A stretch of DNA of 5,537 nt from Hyphomicrobiales bacterium. Lineage in GTDB: Bacteria; Pseudomonadota; Alphaproteobacteria; Rhizobiales; Afifellaceae. This document shows, piece after piece, positions 1 through 5,537 of this stretch. Position numbers and translations under genes: made by a program. Within the stretch, counting starts at the first letter, position 1, and each line of letters opens with the position of its first letter. The stretch spans positions 1 through 5,537 of the forward strand of contig JACCSN010000807.1 in NCBI GenBank assembly GCA_013812985.1, read 5' to 3'. A model generated the notes under the pieces. The model was not told the DNA's origin, searched no databases, and saw only the letters and a program-made list of their open reading frames with translations.

Positions 1-740
1 GCATGGCCGGGAAGGTCGTCGTGCTGCAGGGTCGCCTCGGCGAAATAGATGTCGCAGTCGGCGATGCGGTCGAGCACCCATCTGGCGTCATGCCAGTTGT
101 GCCAGCGATAGCCGAAATCGACCGCCATCAGGATGTCGTCGCCGAGCATCCGCCGGCCCTCATGGATGAGGCCGACCAGCTCGCGGTCGCTCACCAGATC
201 GTAGAACAGCACCTCCATCTTGACGGCGCGGAAGCCGGTCTTAAGCGCCACCTCGAACTGCCGGCCGATCTCGGCCATCAGCTCGCCGATCGGCCGGCCA
301 TGCGCGAGGCCCGGATAGATCGTGCAATAGGGGCGCAGCTTGTCGCGGCGGGCGCCGCCCATCAGCTTGTAGGCAGGCAGCCCGAGCTGCTTTCCGGCGA
401 GGTCGTGGAGCGCGATGTCGACGGCCGAAAGCGCGTGGATGCCGAGGCCCCGCCGGCCCGGCCAGAACGTCCCGTCGTACATCTTCTGCCAGAGCGCCGC
501 GATCTCGACCGGGTCCTGTCCGACGATGATCTCGGAGATGTTGCGGCTCCAATTGTGGGCCGTCGGCATCGTGAGAAAGCTCTTCACCACACCGGCCGGG
601 GCATCGGCCTCGCCAAAACCGTAGCGCCCGTCCGCGTCGGTGATCTTGACGATGACCGTCTCCACGGTCCCGTCCAGATCGTCGCGGGGCTCACCAGGGG
701 CCACGATCGGGATGACTTCGACGGCTTCGATAGGGGTCAC
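1..740 (-). CDS. Mandelate racemase/muconate lactonizing enzyme family protein (enolase superfamily), C-terminus beyond the left edge
   Basis: Reading the minus strand from a GTG at 738-740 gives 246 uninterrupted codons to the left edge. The protein begins VTPIEAVEVIPIVAPGEP. Residues 1 to about 130 look like the capping domain of the enolase superfamily, with the GFGEA turn near 41-45 and the helix SAVDIALHDLAGKQLGLP at 105-122. The barrel then starts. The catalytic strand reads RAVKMEV (K174, E176), the first metal ligand is D208 in MAVDFG, and the second is E235 in FAEATLQHDDLPGH, a stretch that resembles mandelate racemase after its second metal ligand. The third metal ligand and the His-Asp dyad lie outside the window. 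Such enzymes abstract the proton alpha to a carboxylate and are mostly acid-sugar dehydratases, racemases or epimerases. The second lysine of the usual KxK is Glu here. A Shine-Dalgarno-like AAAGGA at 750-755 supports the GTG start. It is divergent from a paralogue at 826. Family is sure, substrate unknown. Confidence 0.9.
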   Translation of the reverse strand, partial: MTPIEAVEVIPIVAPGEPRDDLDGTVETVIVKITDADGRYGFGEADAPAGVVKSFLTMPTAHNWSRNISEIIVGQDPVEIAALWQKMYDGTFWPGRRGLGIHALSAVDIALHDLAGKQLGLPAYKLMGGARRDKLRPYCTIYPGLAHGRPIGELMAEIGRQFEVALKTGFRAVKMEVLFYDLVSDRELVGLIHEGRRMLGDDILMAVDFGYRWHNWHDARWVLDRIADCDIYFAEATLQHDDLPGH

Positions 741-825
741 GCCCAAGATTCCTTTGCCTGCCGAGGTTTCGCCAGTGTCATATCAGGCAAATGGACGCCC
801 GCCCGCGAAACTCCGAGTGAGCACG
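741..825. promoter_or_regulatory. Divergent control region between two enolase-superfamily genes, with inverted repeat
   Basis: These 85 bases separate the starts of two divergent genes, so both promoters and any operator should be here or just inside the coding ends. A perfect 8-bp inverted repeat lies at 753-760 (TTTGCCTG) and 784-791 (CAGGCAAA), with 23 bases between the arms and 31 bp centre to centre, about three helical turns. The left arm overlaps the AAAGGA ribosome binding site of the minus-strand gene. A weak plus-strand promoter candidate is TTGCCT (754-759) and TCATAT (778-783) with an 18-base spacer; its match to consensus is poor. Operator function is inference. Confidence 0.4.
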
Positions 826-2004
826 ATGAAAATCGAAAGCGTCGACTTCTTCTACCTCGCCATGCCGGAGGTCACCACGGCGGGCGACGGCAGCCAGGAC
901 GCGCTGCTGGTGCGCGTCGAGGCGGGCGGCCAGGTCGGCTGGGGCGAGTGCGAGGCCTCGCCCCTCGTCTCCATCGCCGCCTTCGTGTGCCCCATGTCGC
1001 ACGGCGCCTGCCGGCCGGTGAGCGCCTCGGTTCTCAACCAGAGCGTCGACAACCCCGCTGATATCGCCCGCATCGCGGCGACGATCGAGCTCGACAGCAT
1101 GGACTTGCTGCAAGCGCCGCACACCTGGTCGGGAATCGAGATGGCTTTGTGGGACCTCCTTGGAAAAGCCCGCGGCGAGCCGGTGTGGAAGCTGCTCGGC
1201 TATCCACGGTCCGAGAAGAAGACGCCCTACGCATCCCAGCTCTTCGCCGATACACCGCAGGAAACGCTGGAGCTGGCTCGCAACGTCCGTCGGGACGGGT
1301 TCCAGGCCGCCAAGTTCGGCTGGGGTCCGGTCGGGCGCGGCGGCGTCGAGGCCGATGCCGACCAGTTCGCGGCCGCGCGGGAAGGGCTCGGCCCGGAGGG
1401 GATCCTGCTCATCGATGTCGGCCAGATCTGGGGCGAGGATGTCGACGTCGCCGCTGCGCGGCTTCCCGCTCTCGAGGCGGCAAATGCGGTCTGGCTGGAG
1501 GAGCCGTTCCGCGCCAGCGCCTATCGCGCTTACAGCGATCTCGCGGCGCGGAGCCCCCAAGTAAAACTCGCCGGCGGCGAGGGTGCACATAATGTCGACA
1601 TGGCGCGCAACCTGATCGACTATGGCGGCGTCGGCTTCGTGCAGATCGACTGTGGCCGGATCGGCGGCATCGGGCCGGCGAAGACGGTCGCCGATTACGC
1701 GGTGGCGAAGGGCGTGACCTACGTGAACCACACCTTCACGTCGCATCTGGCGCTGAGCGCCTCGCTCCAGCCCTTCGCGGGCTTGGCGGAGCACCGCATC
1801 TGCGAATATCCCGTCGCGCTCCAGCCGGTGGCCCGGCAGATGACCCGCAACCATCTGGAGCGGGACGCGAATGGCCAGATCGCCCTCCCCGACGCTCCCG
1901 GCCTCGGCATCGAGGTCAACCCCGAGGCGATCCGGACTTTCGGCGTGGATGTCGAGCTGAAAGTTGGAGGCAATACCCTCTTCCCGCCGCCACGGGCAGC
2001 TTGA
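826..2004 (+). CDS. Mandelate racemase/muconate lactonizing enzyme family protein (enolase superfamily), complete
   Basis: A 392-aa protein, a normal full length for the family. It has an N-terminal capping domain (about 1-130, with WGECEASP at 39-46 and SGIEMALWDLLGKARGEP at 102-119), a barrel, and a C-terminal return to the cap. The catalytic set is visible in order: K163 in AAKFGWGPVG, metal ligands D197 (LLIDVGQ), E225 (WLEEPF) and E252 (AGGEGAHN), then D275 (QIDCGR) and H302 (VNHTFTSH) as the likely His-Asp dyad, and E327 (ICEYP). The residue matching the second Lys of KxK is G165. With an intact His-Asp dyad and three metal ligands, an acid-sugar dehydratase is most likely; racemase or epimerase is possible. 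The ATG at 826 is chosen because it begins the first conserved strand (MKIESVDFFYLA). An in-frame GTG at 817 is the alternative, and neither has a strong ribosome binding site. It is divergent from the paralogue at 740 and ends 8 bases from the convergent lactonase gene. Confidence 0.93.
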   Translation: MKIESVDFFYLAMPEVTTAGDGSQDALLVRVEAGGQVGWGECEASPLVSIAAFVCPMSHGACRPVSASVLNQSVDNPADIARIAATIELDSMDLLQAPHTWSGIEMALWDLLGKARGEPVWKLLGYPRSEKKTPYASQLFADTPQETLELARNVRRDGFQAAKFGWGPVGRGGVEADADQFAAAREGLGPEGILLIDVGQIWGEDVDVAAARLPALEAANAVWLEEPFRASAYRAYSDLAARSPQVKLAGGEGAHNVDMARNLIDYGGVGFVQIDCGRIGGIGPAKTVADYAVAKGVTYVNHTFTSHLALSASLQPFAGLAEHRICEYPVALQPVARQMTRNHLERDANGQIALPDAPGLGIEVNPEAIRTFGVDVELKVGGNTLFPPPRAA

Positions 2005-2012
2005 AGAGTTGC

Positions 2013-2888
2013 TCACGCCATCCGGAAAAGCGGCTCAGGCAGTCCGGGCATATGGACCTTGCGCGCGAAGATCGCGCCATCGAGCGGATGGGCGCCGCCA
2101 TCCTCGGCCGTCGTGACGAAGAGCGTGTCGAGCATCGGGCCGCCAAGGCAGCAGCTGGTGACATTGCGGACCGGCAGCGGGAGGCTCTCAAGCTGCTCGC
2201 CGTCGGAGCCGAATTTCGTCACCCGCCCACCGCCGTAGTGCGCGCAGTAGACCGCGCCGGCGCTGTCGACGCAGAGGCCATCCGGCAATCCGTCTTCCAT
2301 GCCGAATTCGGCGAACAGCCGCGGCTCGGAAACGGCGCCGCTCTCGCGGTCGAGATGGTAGGCGATGAGACGCCGCCCGATCGTGTCGCTGAAATACATC
2401 GTCGCCCCGTCGGGACTGAACGCCGGGCCGTTGCAGACCACGAATCCGCTATCGGCGATCATCACGGCTCGGCTGGGGCCGACCCGGTATAAGATGCCGC
2501 GCGGCTCCCGCTCCTTCAGGTCGAAGGTTCCGACCCAATAATGCCCATCGCGGTCCACCTTGGCGTCGTTGTAGCCGATGCCCGGCCGGCCTCCATTCGG
2601 ATCGGCGAATCGCTCCAGCCGTTCGGTGGCTGTGTCGAAGAGGTAGAGGCCATCCGCCAGCGCGATGAGCAGACTTCCGTCGGCCGTGAAGGCAAGGGAT
2701 CCGATGACGCCGCCGATCCCTGGCGTCCACCGCGAGAACTCGCCGTTGGCGGGACAGAACCTGTGGATCGTCGGCCCGTAAAAATCGACCCAGTAGAGCG
2801 CATGCTCGTACGGATGCCAGAGCGCGCTTTCCCCAAGCCGGTCGCGCGCCTCCCCGATGACCTGCCAGCCAGCCGCTTCGCCCCGCAT
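2013..2888 (-). CDS. SMP-30/gluconolactonase/LRE family protein (probable sugar lactonase)
   Basis: A 291-aa protein matching a single six-bladed beta-propeller of the SMP-30/regucalcin/gluconolactonase family, which uses a bound divalent metal to hydrolyse aldonolactones to aldonic acids. The metal-site residues are present: E20 in LGESALW, N153 in VCNGPAFSPDG and D203 in LPDGLCVD. N107 in GYNDAKVDRDG matches the substrate-contact Asn of human SMP-30 (N103), but the Arg two residues before it (R101 in SMP-30) is Gly105 here, suggesting a different substrate fit. No signal peptide is seen, so it is probably cytoplasmic. The ATG at 2886-2888 is chosen because GGAAGG (2894-2899) lies 5 bases upstream and the conserved fold begins just after it; a further upstream in-frame ATG at 2996 would overlap the divergent ABC gene. 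It likely supplies the acid used by the neighbouring dehydratase-type enzymes (inference). Lactonase is the best guess; other ester hydrolase activity is possible. Confidence 0.92.
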   Translation of the reverse strand: MRGEAAGWQVIGEARDRLGESALWHPYEHALYWVDFYGPTIHRFCPANGEFSRWTPGIGGVIGSLAFTADGSLLIALADGLYLFDTATERLERFADPNGGRPGIGYNDAKVDRDGHYWVGTFDLKEREPRGILYRVGPSRAVMIADSGFVVCNGPAFSPDGATMYFSDTIGRRLIAYHLDRESGAVSEPRLFAEFGMEDGLPDGLCVDSAGAVYCAHYGGGRVTKFGSDGEQLESLPLPVRNVTSCCLGGPMLDTLFVTTAEDGGAHPLDGAIFARKVHMPGLPEPLFRMA

Positions 2889-2961
2889 TCCGACCTTCCA
2901 AGCGCCGCCGGAGATTGCTCTATAGAAGACCACGGCGAAACGGAATGCCGGCGGAGGTGGA
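2889..2961. promoter_or_regulatory. Divergent start region between lactonase and ABC ATPase genes
   Basis: These 73 bases separate two divergent start codons and should carry both promoters. GGAAGG (2894-2899, minus) and GGAGGT (2953-2958, plus) are the two ribosome binding sites. The only AT-rich core, around CTATAG at 2919-2924, is symmetrical and could serve as a -10 element in either direction, but no convincing -35 partner is seen. A 7-bp inverted repeat (2905-2911 and 2948-2954) is made of G and C only and may be chance. Confidence 0.35.
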
Positions 2962-4008
2962 ATGGAGATTGCTGTCCGGTTGAGCGGAGTTGCCAAGCGC
3001 TTCGGCGAGGTCGTTGCGGTTCAACCGCTTGATCTCACGATCGAGCGTGGCGACTTCCTTGCAATCCTGGGCCCCTCCGGCTGCGGCAAGACGACTCTGC
3101 TCCGGATGATCGGCGGCTTCACCCTGCCGAGCGCCGGCCGCATCGAGGTGAACGGCCGCGACGTCACGCGATTGGGGCCGGATAAGCGCCCGACCAACAT
3201 GGTGTTCCAGGGCTACGGCCTGTTCCCGCACATGAACCTCAGGCAAAACATCGCCTACGGCCTGAAGCTCAAGAAGCTGCCGGCCGCCGAGATCGACCGG
3301 CGCGTCGCGGCGGCCATCGCCCTGGTCCGCCTCGATGAGCAGGCAAACCGCACGGTCACGGAACTCTCCGGCGGCCAGCAGCAGCGGGTGGCGCTCGCCC
3401 GCGCGCTGGTCAAGGAGCCGGAGGTGCTCCTGCTCGACGAACCCCTGGCGGCGCTCGACCTGAAGCTCCGGCAAGCCATGCAGGAGGAGCTGCGCCGGAT
3501 CCACCGCACGGTCGGCGGCACTTTCGTCTTCGTGACGCACGACCAGGGGGAGGCTCTGGCGCTCGCCAATCGCATCGCGGTGATGAACGCCGGCCGGGTC
3601 GAGCAGATCGGCACGCCCGAGGAGATCTATTCCGCCCCGGCGAGCCGCTTTGTCGCTACCTTCATCGGCGAGGCCAATCTCCTGGCCGGGGAGCGGTGCG
3701 GCGATACGCTGACCACGCGCTGCGGGATTGTATGCTCGGCGCCGGGGCCGGACGGGCCCGCGCTCCTCATCGTGCGGCCGGAATCGGTCCGCCGGCTTGG
3801 ATCGCAGGACACGGCCGATGTCATGGTGGGCGGCAGGGTGGAGGAGGCGGTGTTCCTCGGCGGTCATGTCCGTTACACGCTCGCCTTGCCGAGCGCGGAG
3901 CGCATTGTGCTGCACGACGCGATCGATGCTGAGCGCGCCGCCATCGGCAGCGACATGCTCGCCGGCTGGAACCGGAGGGCGCAGCGGGTCATCCGCGATT
4001 CGGGGTGA
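2962..4008 (+). CDS. ABC importer ATP-binding protein, PotA/FbpC/UgpC-like with C-terminal TOBE-type region
   Basis: A 348-aa ATPase, the usual length for importer ATPases with a regulatory C-terminal domain. All nucleotide-binding elements are intact: Walker [10 protein letters not shown] (37-45), Q-loop Q83 in [11 protein letters not shown], signature LSGGQ (135-139), Walker B VLLLDEP (155-161), D-loop ALD (164-166) and H-loop H193 in VTHDQGEA. Residues from about 235 to the end look like a TOBE-type module (LIVRPESV near 269-276, [15 protein letters not shown] near 293-307). It would sit on the inner membrane face and power uptake. The subfamily includes polyamine, iron and sugar or polyol importers, and the sequence alone does not decide among them; the catabolic neighbours favour a carbon source. 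The start is supported by GGAGG at 2953-2957. No permease or binding-protein gene follows: the next genes lie on the other strand, so its partners must be encoded outside the window or elsewhere. Confidence 0.93.
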   Translation: MEIAVRLSGVAKRFGEVVAVQPLDLTIERGDFLAILGPSGCGKTTLLRMIGGFTLPSAGRIEVNGRDVTRLGPDKRPTNMVFQGYGLFPHMNLRQNIAYGLKLKKLPAAEIDRRVAAAIALVRLDEQANRTVTELSGGQQQRVALARALVKEPEVLLLDEPLAALDLKLRQAMQEELRRIHRTVGGTFVFVTHDQGEALALANRIAVMNAGRVEQIGTPEEIYSAPASRFVATFIGEANLLAGERCGDTLTTRCGIVCSAPGPDGPALLIVRPESVRRLGSQDTADVMVGGRVEEAVFLGGHVRYTLALPSAERIVLHDAIDAERAAIGSDMLAGWNRRAQRVIRDSG

Positions 4009-4070
4009 TGAAGACCCGATATTATCGTACGCAAAACAGCGCAAGAATTGGCCTTCAGCATACCTTTGCA
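4009..4070. other. Short convergent intergenic gap, nothing recognised
   Basis: The 62 bases between the ABC gene stop and the convergent stop of the unrecognised gene are less GC-rich than the flanking ABC gene. I see no stem followed by a T-run in either direction, so no rho-independent terminator can be claimed. Confidence 0.4.
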
Positions 4071-4490
4071 CTATTTGGAGCGAACACGGCCAAGCGGATC
4101 GAGAAACTTCACGCGCGTGCCGGGCGTTCCCCTATACTCGTCGATCGAACGCCGACCTTGCTGATCCTCAACGGTGACGATGAAGCGTGTGAACAACCAG
4201 CCCACCGAAAATCGGACCGTGAGTTGACGAAAGGCTGAAGGCACAATCCCTTGCCTCTCACAAAGAGAAGGCAAGGCATCTGCATATAATCTGATGGCGC
4301 GCGCGAGCGAGGCCGATGGCTGTCCGCCCGAAGTGTCGCCGGTCAGGAAGTCGACTTCGATAAAGCCTTCGGGTGTATTGGCAGCTTCGTAGAAGTTGTC
4401 CGTCTCATAAAAGCCGATCATGAAGCCGAGCCCGCTGGCAAGCGAGTCGGCGATGTTGTGTCCGATCGATCTCATGACGCCAAATTTCAT
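4071..4490 (-). CDS. Hypothetical protein, 139 aa, family not recognised
   Basis: An open frame of 139 aa with ordinary protein composition, beginning MKFGVMRSIGHNIADSLASG and ending in a basic tail (LDPLGRVRSK). I do not recognise a named domain. The glycine-rich GLGFMIGFYETD (20-31) is followed by a strand-like GFIEVDFLTGD (42-52), an alanine-rich helix SASLARAIRLYADALPSLC (59-77), and VTVEDQQGRRSIDEYRG (105-121). There is no clear signal peptide or convincing membrane helix, so it is probably soluble. It follows the dehydrogenase pair on the same strand with 19 bases between stop and start and may be the last gene of that operon. The ribosome binding site is weak; an in-frame ATG at 4473-4475 is an alternative start. 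By hand count bases 4081-4490 are about 56% GC (231 of 410), lower than the neighbours, which suggests a different origin or a different expression class. Gene status is likely but not proven. Confidence 0.65.
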   Translation of the reverse strand: MKFGVMRSIGHNIADSLASGLGFMIGFYETDNFYEAANTPEGFIEVDFLTGDTSGGQPSASLARAIRLYADALPSLCERQGIVPSAFRQLTVRFSVGWLFTRFIVTVEDQQGRRSIDEYRGTPGTRVKFLDPLGRVRSK

Positions 4491-4495
4491 CCCAG

Positions 4496-4514
4496 CAGCT
4501 CAGCACAGCTCAGC
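4496..4514. repeat. Two 9-bp direct repeats across the dehydrogenase stop codon
   Basis: CAGCTCAGC occurs at 4496-4504 and again at 4506-4514, a 10-base period. The repeat spans the stop codon of the dehydrogenase (4510-4512) and the short gap before the unrecognised gene. It coincides with the change in GC content. It may be simple slippage and has no known function. Confidence 0.6.
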
Positions 4515-5268
4515 CGCCGACGCGCCGCCCGGCTGTCGCGCCCCCGTCGATGACGATCAGGTTCCCGGTCATGTAGCCCGCGCGTGGCGACGCGGCGAAA
4601 GCGATTGCCTCCGCGACTTCCATGGGCCTTGCGACACGCCGGAGCATTGTTGGCCTAGCCCAGCTCGCTTCAATCGCCCGCGTGTCAGCCTCGGCCGGGG
4701 CAACAGCGTTGCGCATCATGTCCGTATCAACTGGGCCGGGACAAACCGCGATGGCGCGCACGTCCGGGGCCAGCTCCACGGCCAGCGCTCGCGTCAGTCC
4801 GATAAGCGCTCCCTTCGAGGCGCAGTAAGCAGCGCAATCCGAATAGCCGAGCAGCCCGGCATCCGACGCGACATTGACGATGACGCCCCGGCGGCGACGC
4901 AGGCCCGCGAGCAAGGCCCGCGAAAGAGTCCAGGCCGCCGTGAGGTTGACCGCCATGGTGTGGTCCCAAAGCGCCTCGTCCGTTGCCGCGATCGGCGCTT
5001 CCAGGAAGATTCCGGCGCAATTCACCAGAACGTCGACCTCGCCGACCTCCGCCGCGATCCGCCGGCAATCGGCGCGCTCGGCAAGGTCGCCGCCGACGGC
5101 CAGCTCGCCGCCCACAAGCGCCGCCGCCCGTCGTGCCTCATCCAGGCTGCGGCCGTGCCAGATCACCTCCCCGCCGCGCGCCTGGATCAGCTCCGCGGCA
5201 GCCTTGCCGATGCCGCGCGTCGAGCCGGTGACCAGAATGCGCTTCGCCGCGAACTCCGGCCCGCTCAT
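4510..5268 (-). CDS. SDR family oxidoreductase (classical short-chain dehydrogenase), complete
   Basis: A 252-aa classical short-chain dehydrogenase/reductase. The cofactor motif TGSTRGIG lies at 14-21, NCAG at 83-86, N108 in MAVNLT, catalytic S135 in NVASDAG, and Y148 and K152 in YCASK, with the usual 13-residue Ser to Tyr distance. The C-terminal CPGPVDTDM and YMTGNLIVIDGG are typical. R18 and R40 (HGR after the second strand) hint at NADP(H) preference, which is inference. The ATG at 5266-5268 is chosen because the Rossmann fold starts just after it and because it overlaps the stop of the upstream gene as ATGA; the ribosome binding site is weak, which fits translational coupling. The family oxidises sugars, polyols and hydroxy acids or reduces ketones, and the substrate is not readable here. 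Beside a lactonase and dehydratase-type enzymes, a sugar or hydroxy-acid dehydrogenase role is plausible. Confidence 0.92.
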   Translation of the reverse strand: MSGPEFAAKRILVTGSTRGIGKAAAELIQARGGEVIWHGRSLDEARRAAALVGGELAVGGDLAERADCRRIAAEVGEVDVLVNCAGIFLEAPIAATDEALWDHTMAVNLTAAWTLSRALLAGLRRRRGVIVNVASDAGLLGYSDCAAYCASKGALIGLTRALAVELAPDVRAIAVCPGPVDTDMMRNAVAPAEADTRAIEASWARPTMLRRVARPMEVAEAIAFAASPRAGYMTGNLIVIDGGATAGRRVGG

Positions 5269-5537
5269 GCGAAGCGCCCCGCAGTGCTGCCGCCATCCAG
5301 CGCGATGGCCGATCCGGTCATGAAGGCGGCGGCCGGCGAGGCGAGGCAGAGGACGAAGCCGGCGATCTCCTCGGGCGTCGCCAGGCGCTTGAGCGGATGA
5401 TAGGCCTCGAAGCTGCGGTAATATTCCGCAGGGTCCGAGCTCGCCGCGGCGCAATCGCGCATCAGCTCGGTATCCATCGTGCCGGGGCAGAGCGCATTGA
5501 CCCGGACGCCCGAGCCGGCGAGCTCGATGGCCATGGC
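5265..5537 (-). CDS. SDR family oxidoreductase, C-terminal part (N-terminus beyond the right edge)
   Basis: The last 90 residues of a second short-chain dehydrogenase, read without interruption from the right edge to the TGA at 5265-5267. It shows the family's C-terminal half: AIELAGSGVRVNALCPGTMDTELM, then HPLKRLATPEEIAGFVLCLAS and AFMTGSAIALDGGSTAGRFA. The catalytic Tyr-Lys and cofactor motifs lie outside the window. An internal Met near the edge is not the start, because the conserved family sequence clearly continues upstream. Its end closely resembles that of the next gene (FMTG...DGGSTAGR against YMTG...DGGATAGR), which may reflect duplication or just family conservation. Its stop overlaps the start of the next dehydrogenase by 4 bases, so the two are almost surely co-transcribed and translationally coupled. 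Confidence 0.9.
   Translation of the reverse strand, partial: AMAIELAGSGVRVNALCPGTMDTELMRDCAAASSDPAEYYRSFEAYHPLKRLATPEEIAGFVLCLASPAAAFMTGSAIALDGGSTAGRFA

Noticed and set aside
640..825. Upstream extension of the plus-strand enolase-family gene by 62 codons
   Set aside because: It would overlap the divergent enolase-family gene and the control region, and the added residues have no resemblance to the family; the conserved fold begins at 826.
3..1061. Long plus-strand open frame opposite the first enolase-family gene (352 codons)
   Set aside because: It is antisense to a clear family member and then runs out of frame through the start of the second gene; low-complexity Arg- and Ala-rich product.
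2005..2012. Bidirectional terminator between the convergent enolase-family and lactonase genes
   Set aside because: Only 8 bases separate the stop codons, and no strong stem with a T-run was found across the junction.
778..2016. Long open frame on the minus strand opposite the complete enolase-family gene (412 codons)
   Set aside because: It is an antisense shadow of GC-rich codons; the plus strand carries every catalytic motif and the antisense product shows no family features.
2905..2954. 7-bp inverted repeat in the second divergent region as an operator
   Set aside because: CCGCCGG and CCGGCGG contain only G and C in a GC-rich genome, and the spacing is long, so chance is likely.
2889..2996. 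Upstream ATG for the lactonase gene
   Set aside because: It would add 36 residues unlike the family and overlap the ABC gene start; the ATG at 2888 has a good ribosome binding site.
2920..4071. Long open frame on the minus strand opposite the ABC ATPase gene (383 codons)
   Set aside because: Antisense shadow of a gene with all ABC motifs intact; the product is rich in Arg, Ala, Asp and His with no recognisable fold.
4005..4238. Plus-strand 77-codon frame overlapping the ABC stop codon
   Set aside because: The overlap with the ABC stop could suggest coupling, but the product looks random, there is no ribosome binding site, and it runs antisense to the more protein-like 139-codon frame.
4420..5400. 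Plus-strand 326-codon frame opposite the dehydrogenases
   Set aside because: Antisense to a complete dehydrogenase with intact motifs; Arg- and Pro-rich composition is typical of shadow frames.
5269..5454. Upstream ATG for the complete dehydrogenase
   Set aside because: The added 62 residues are out-of-frame reading of the preceding dehydrogenase; the ATGA overlap start fits the fold.

Overview
The window looks like a stretch of chromosome or megaplasmid from a high-GC proteobacterium, most likely an alphaproteobacterium of the Rhizobiales type. This rests on GC-rich codon use, tight gene packing and the family mix; nothing in the window fixes the genus. It appears to be a catabolic island for a sugar acid or a related polyhydroxy acid. 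There is no RNA gene, CRISPR array, insertion sequence or phage gene that I can see, and no gene-free stretch longer than about 85 bases.

Layout, left to right. (1) Bases 1-740, minus strand: the N-terminal 246 codons of an enolase-superfamily enzyme of the mandelate racemase type, running off the left edge. (2) Bases 741-825: a divergent control region with a perfect 8-bp inverted repeat. (3) Bases 826-2004, plus strand: a complete second enolase-superfamily enzyme. (4) Bases 2013-2888, minus strand: an SMP-30/gluconolactonase-type lactonase, convergent with the previous gene. (5) Bases 2889-2961: a second divergent start region. (6) Bases 2962-4008, plus strand: an ABC importer ATPase with a C-terminal TOBE-like region, without its permease or binding-protein genes. 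(7) Bases 4071-4490, minus strand: an unrecognised 139-aa protein in DNA of visibly lower GC. (8) Bases 4510-5268 and 5265-5537, minus strand: two short-chain dehydrogenases in tandem whose stop and start codons overlap by 4 bases; the upstream one is cut by the right edge.

How the genes may work together (inference): the importer brings in a sugar or sugar acid. The dehydrogenases oxidise a sugar or hydroxy acid, the lactonase opens an aldonolactone, and the enolase-superfamily enzymes dehydrate or epimerise the acid. This is the logic of non-phosphorylative sugar oxidation pathways, but the substrate cannot be read from the sequence. The most interesting points are the two divergent enolase-superfamily paralogues, which differ from each other and from mandelate racemase at the second residue of the catalytic KxK motif (KxE and KxG); the inverted repeat between them, one arm of which overlaps a ribosome binding site; a lactonase with Gly at a usual substrate-contact Arg position; and the unrecognised low-GC gene. 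No clearly new multi-gene system is visible.
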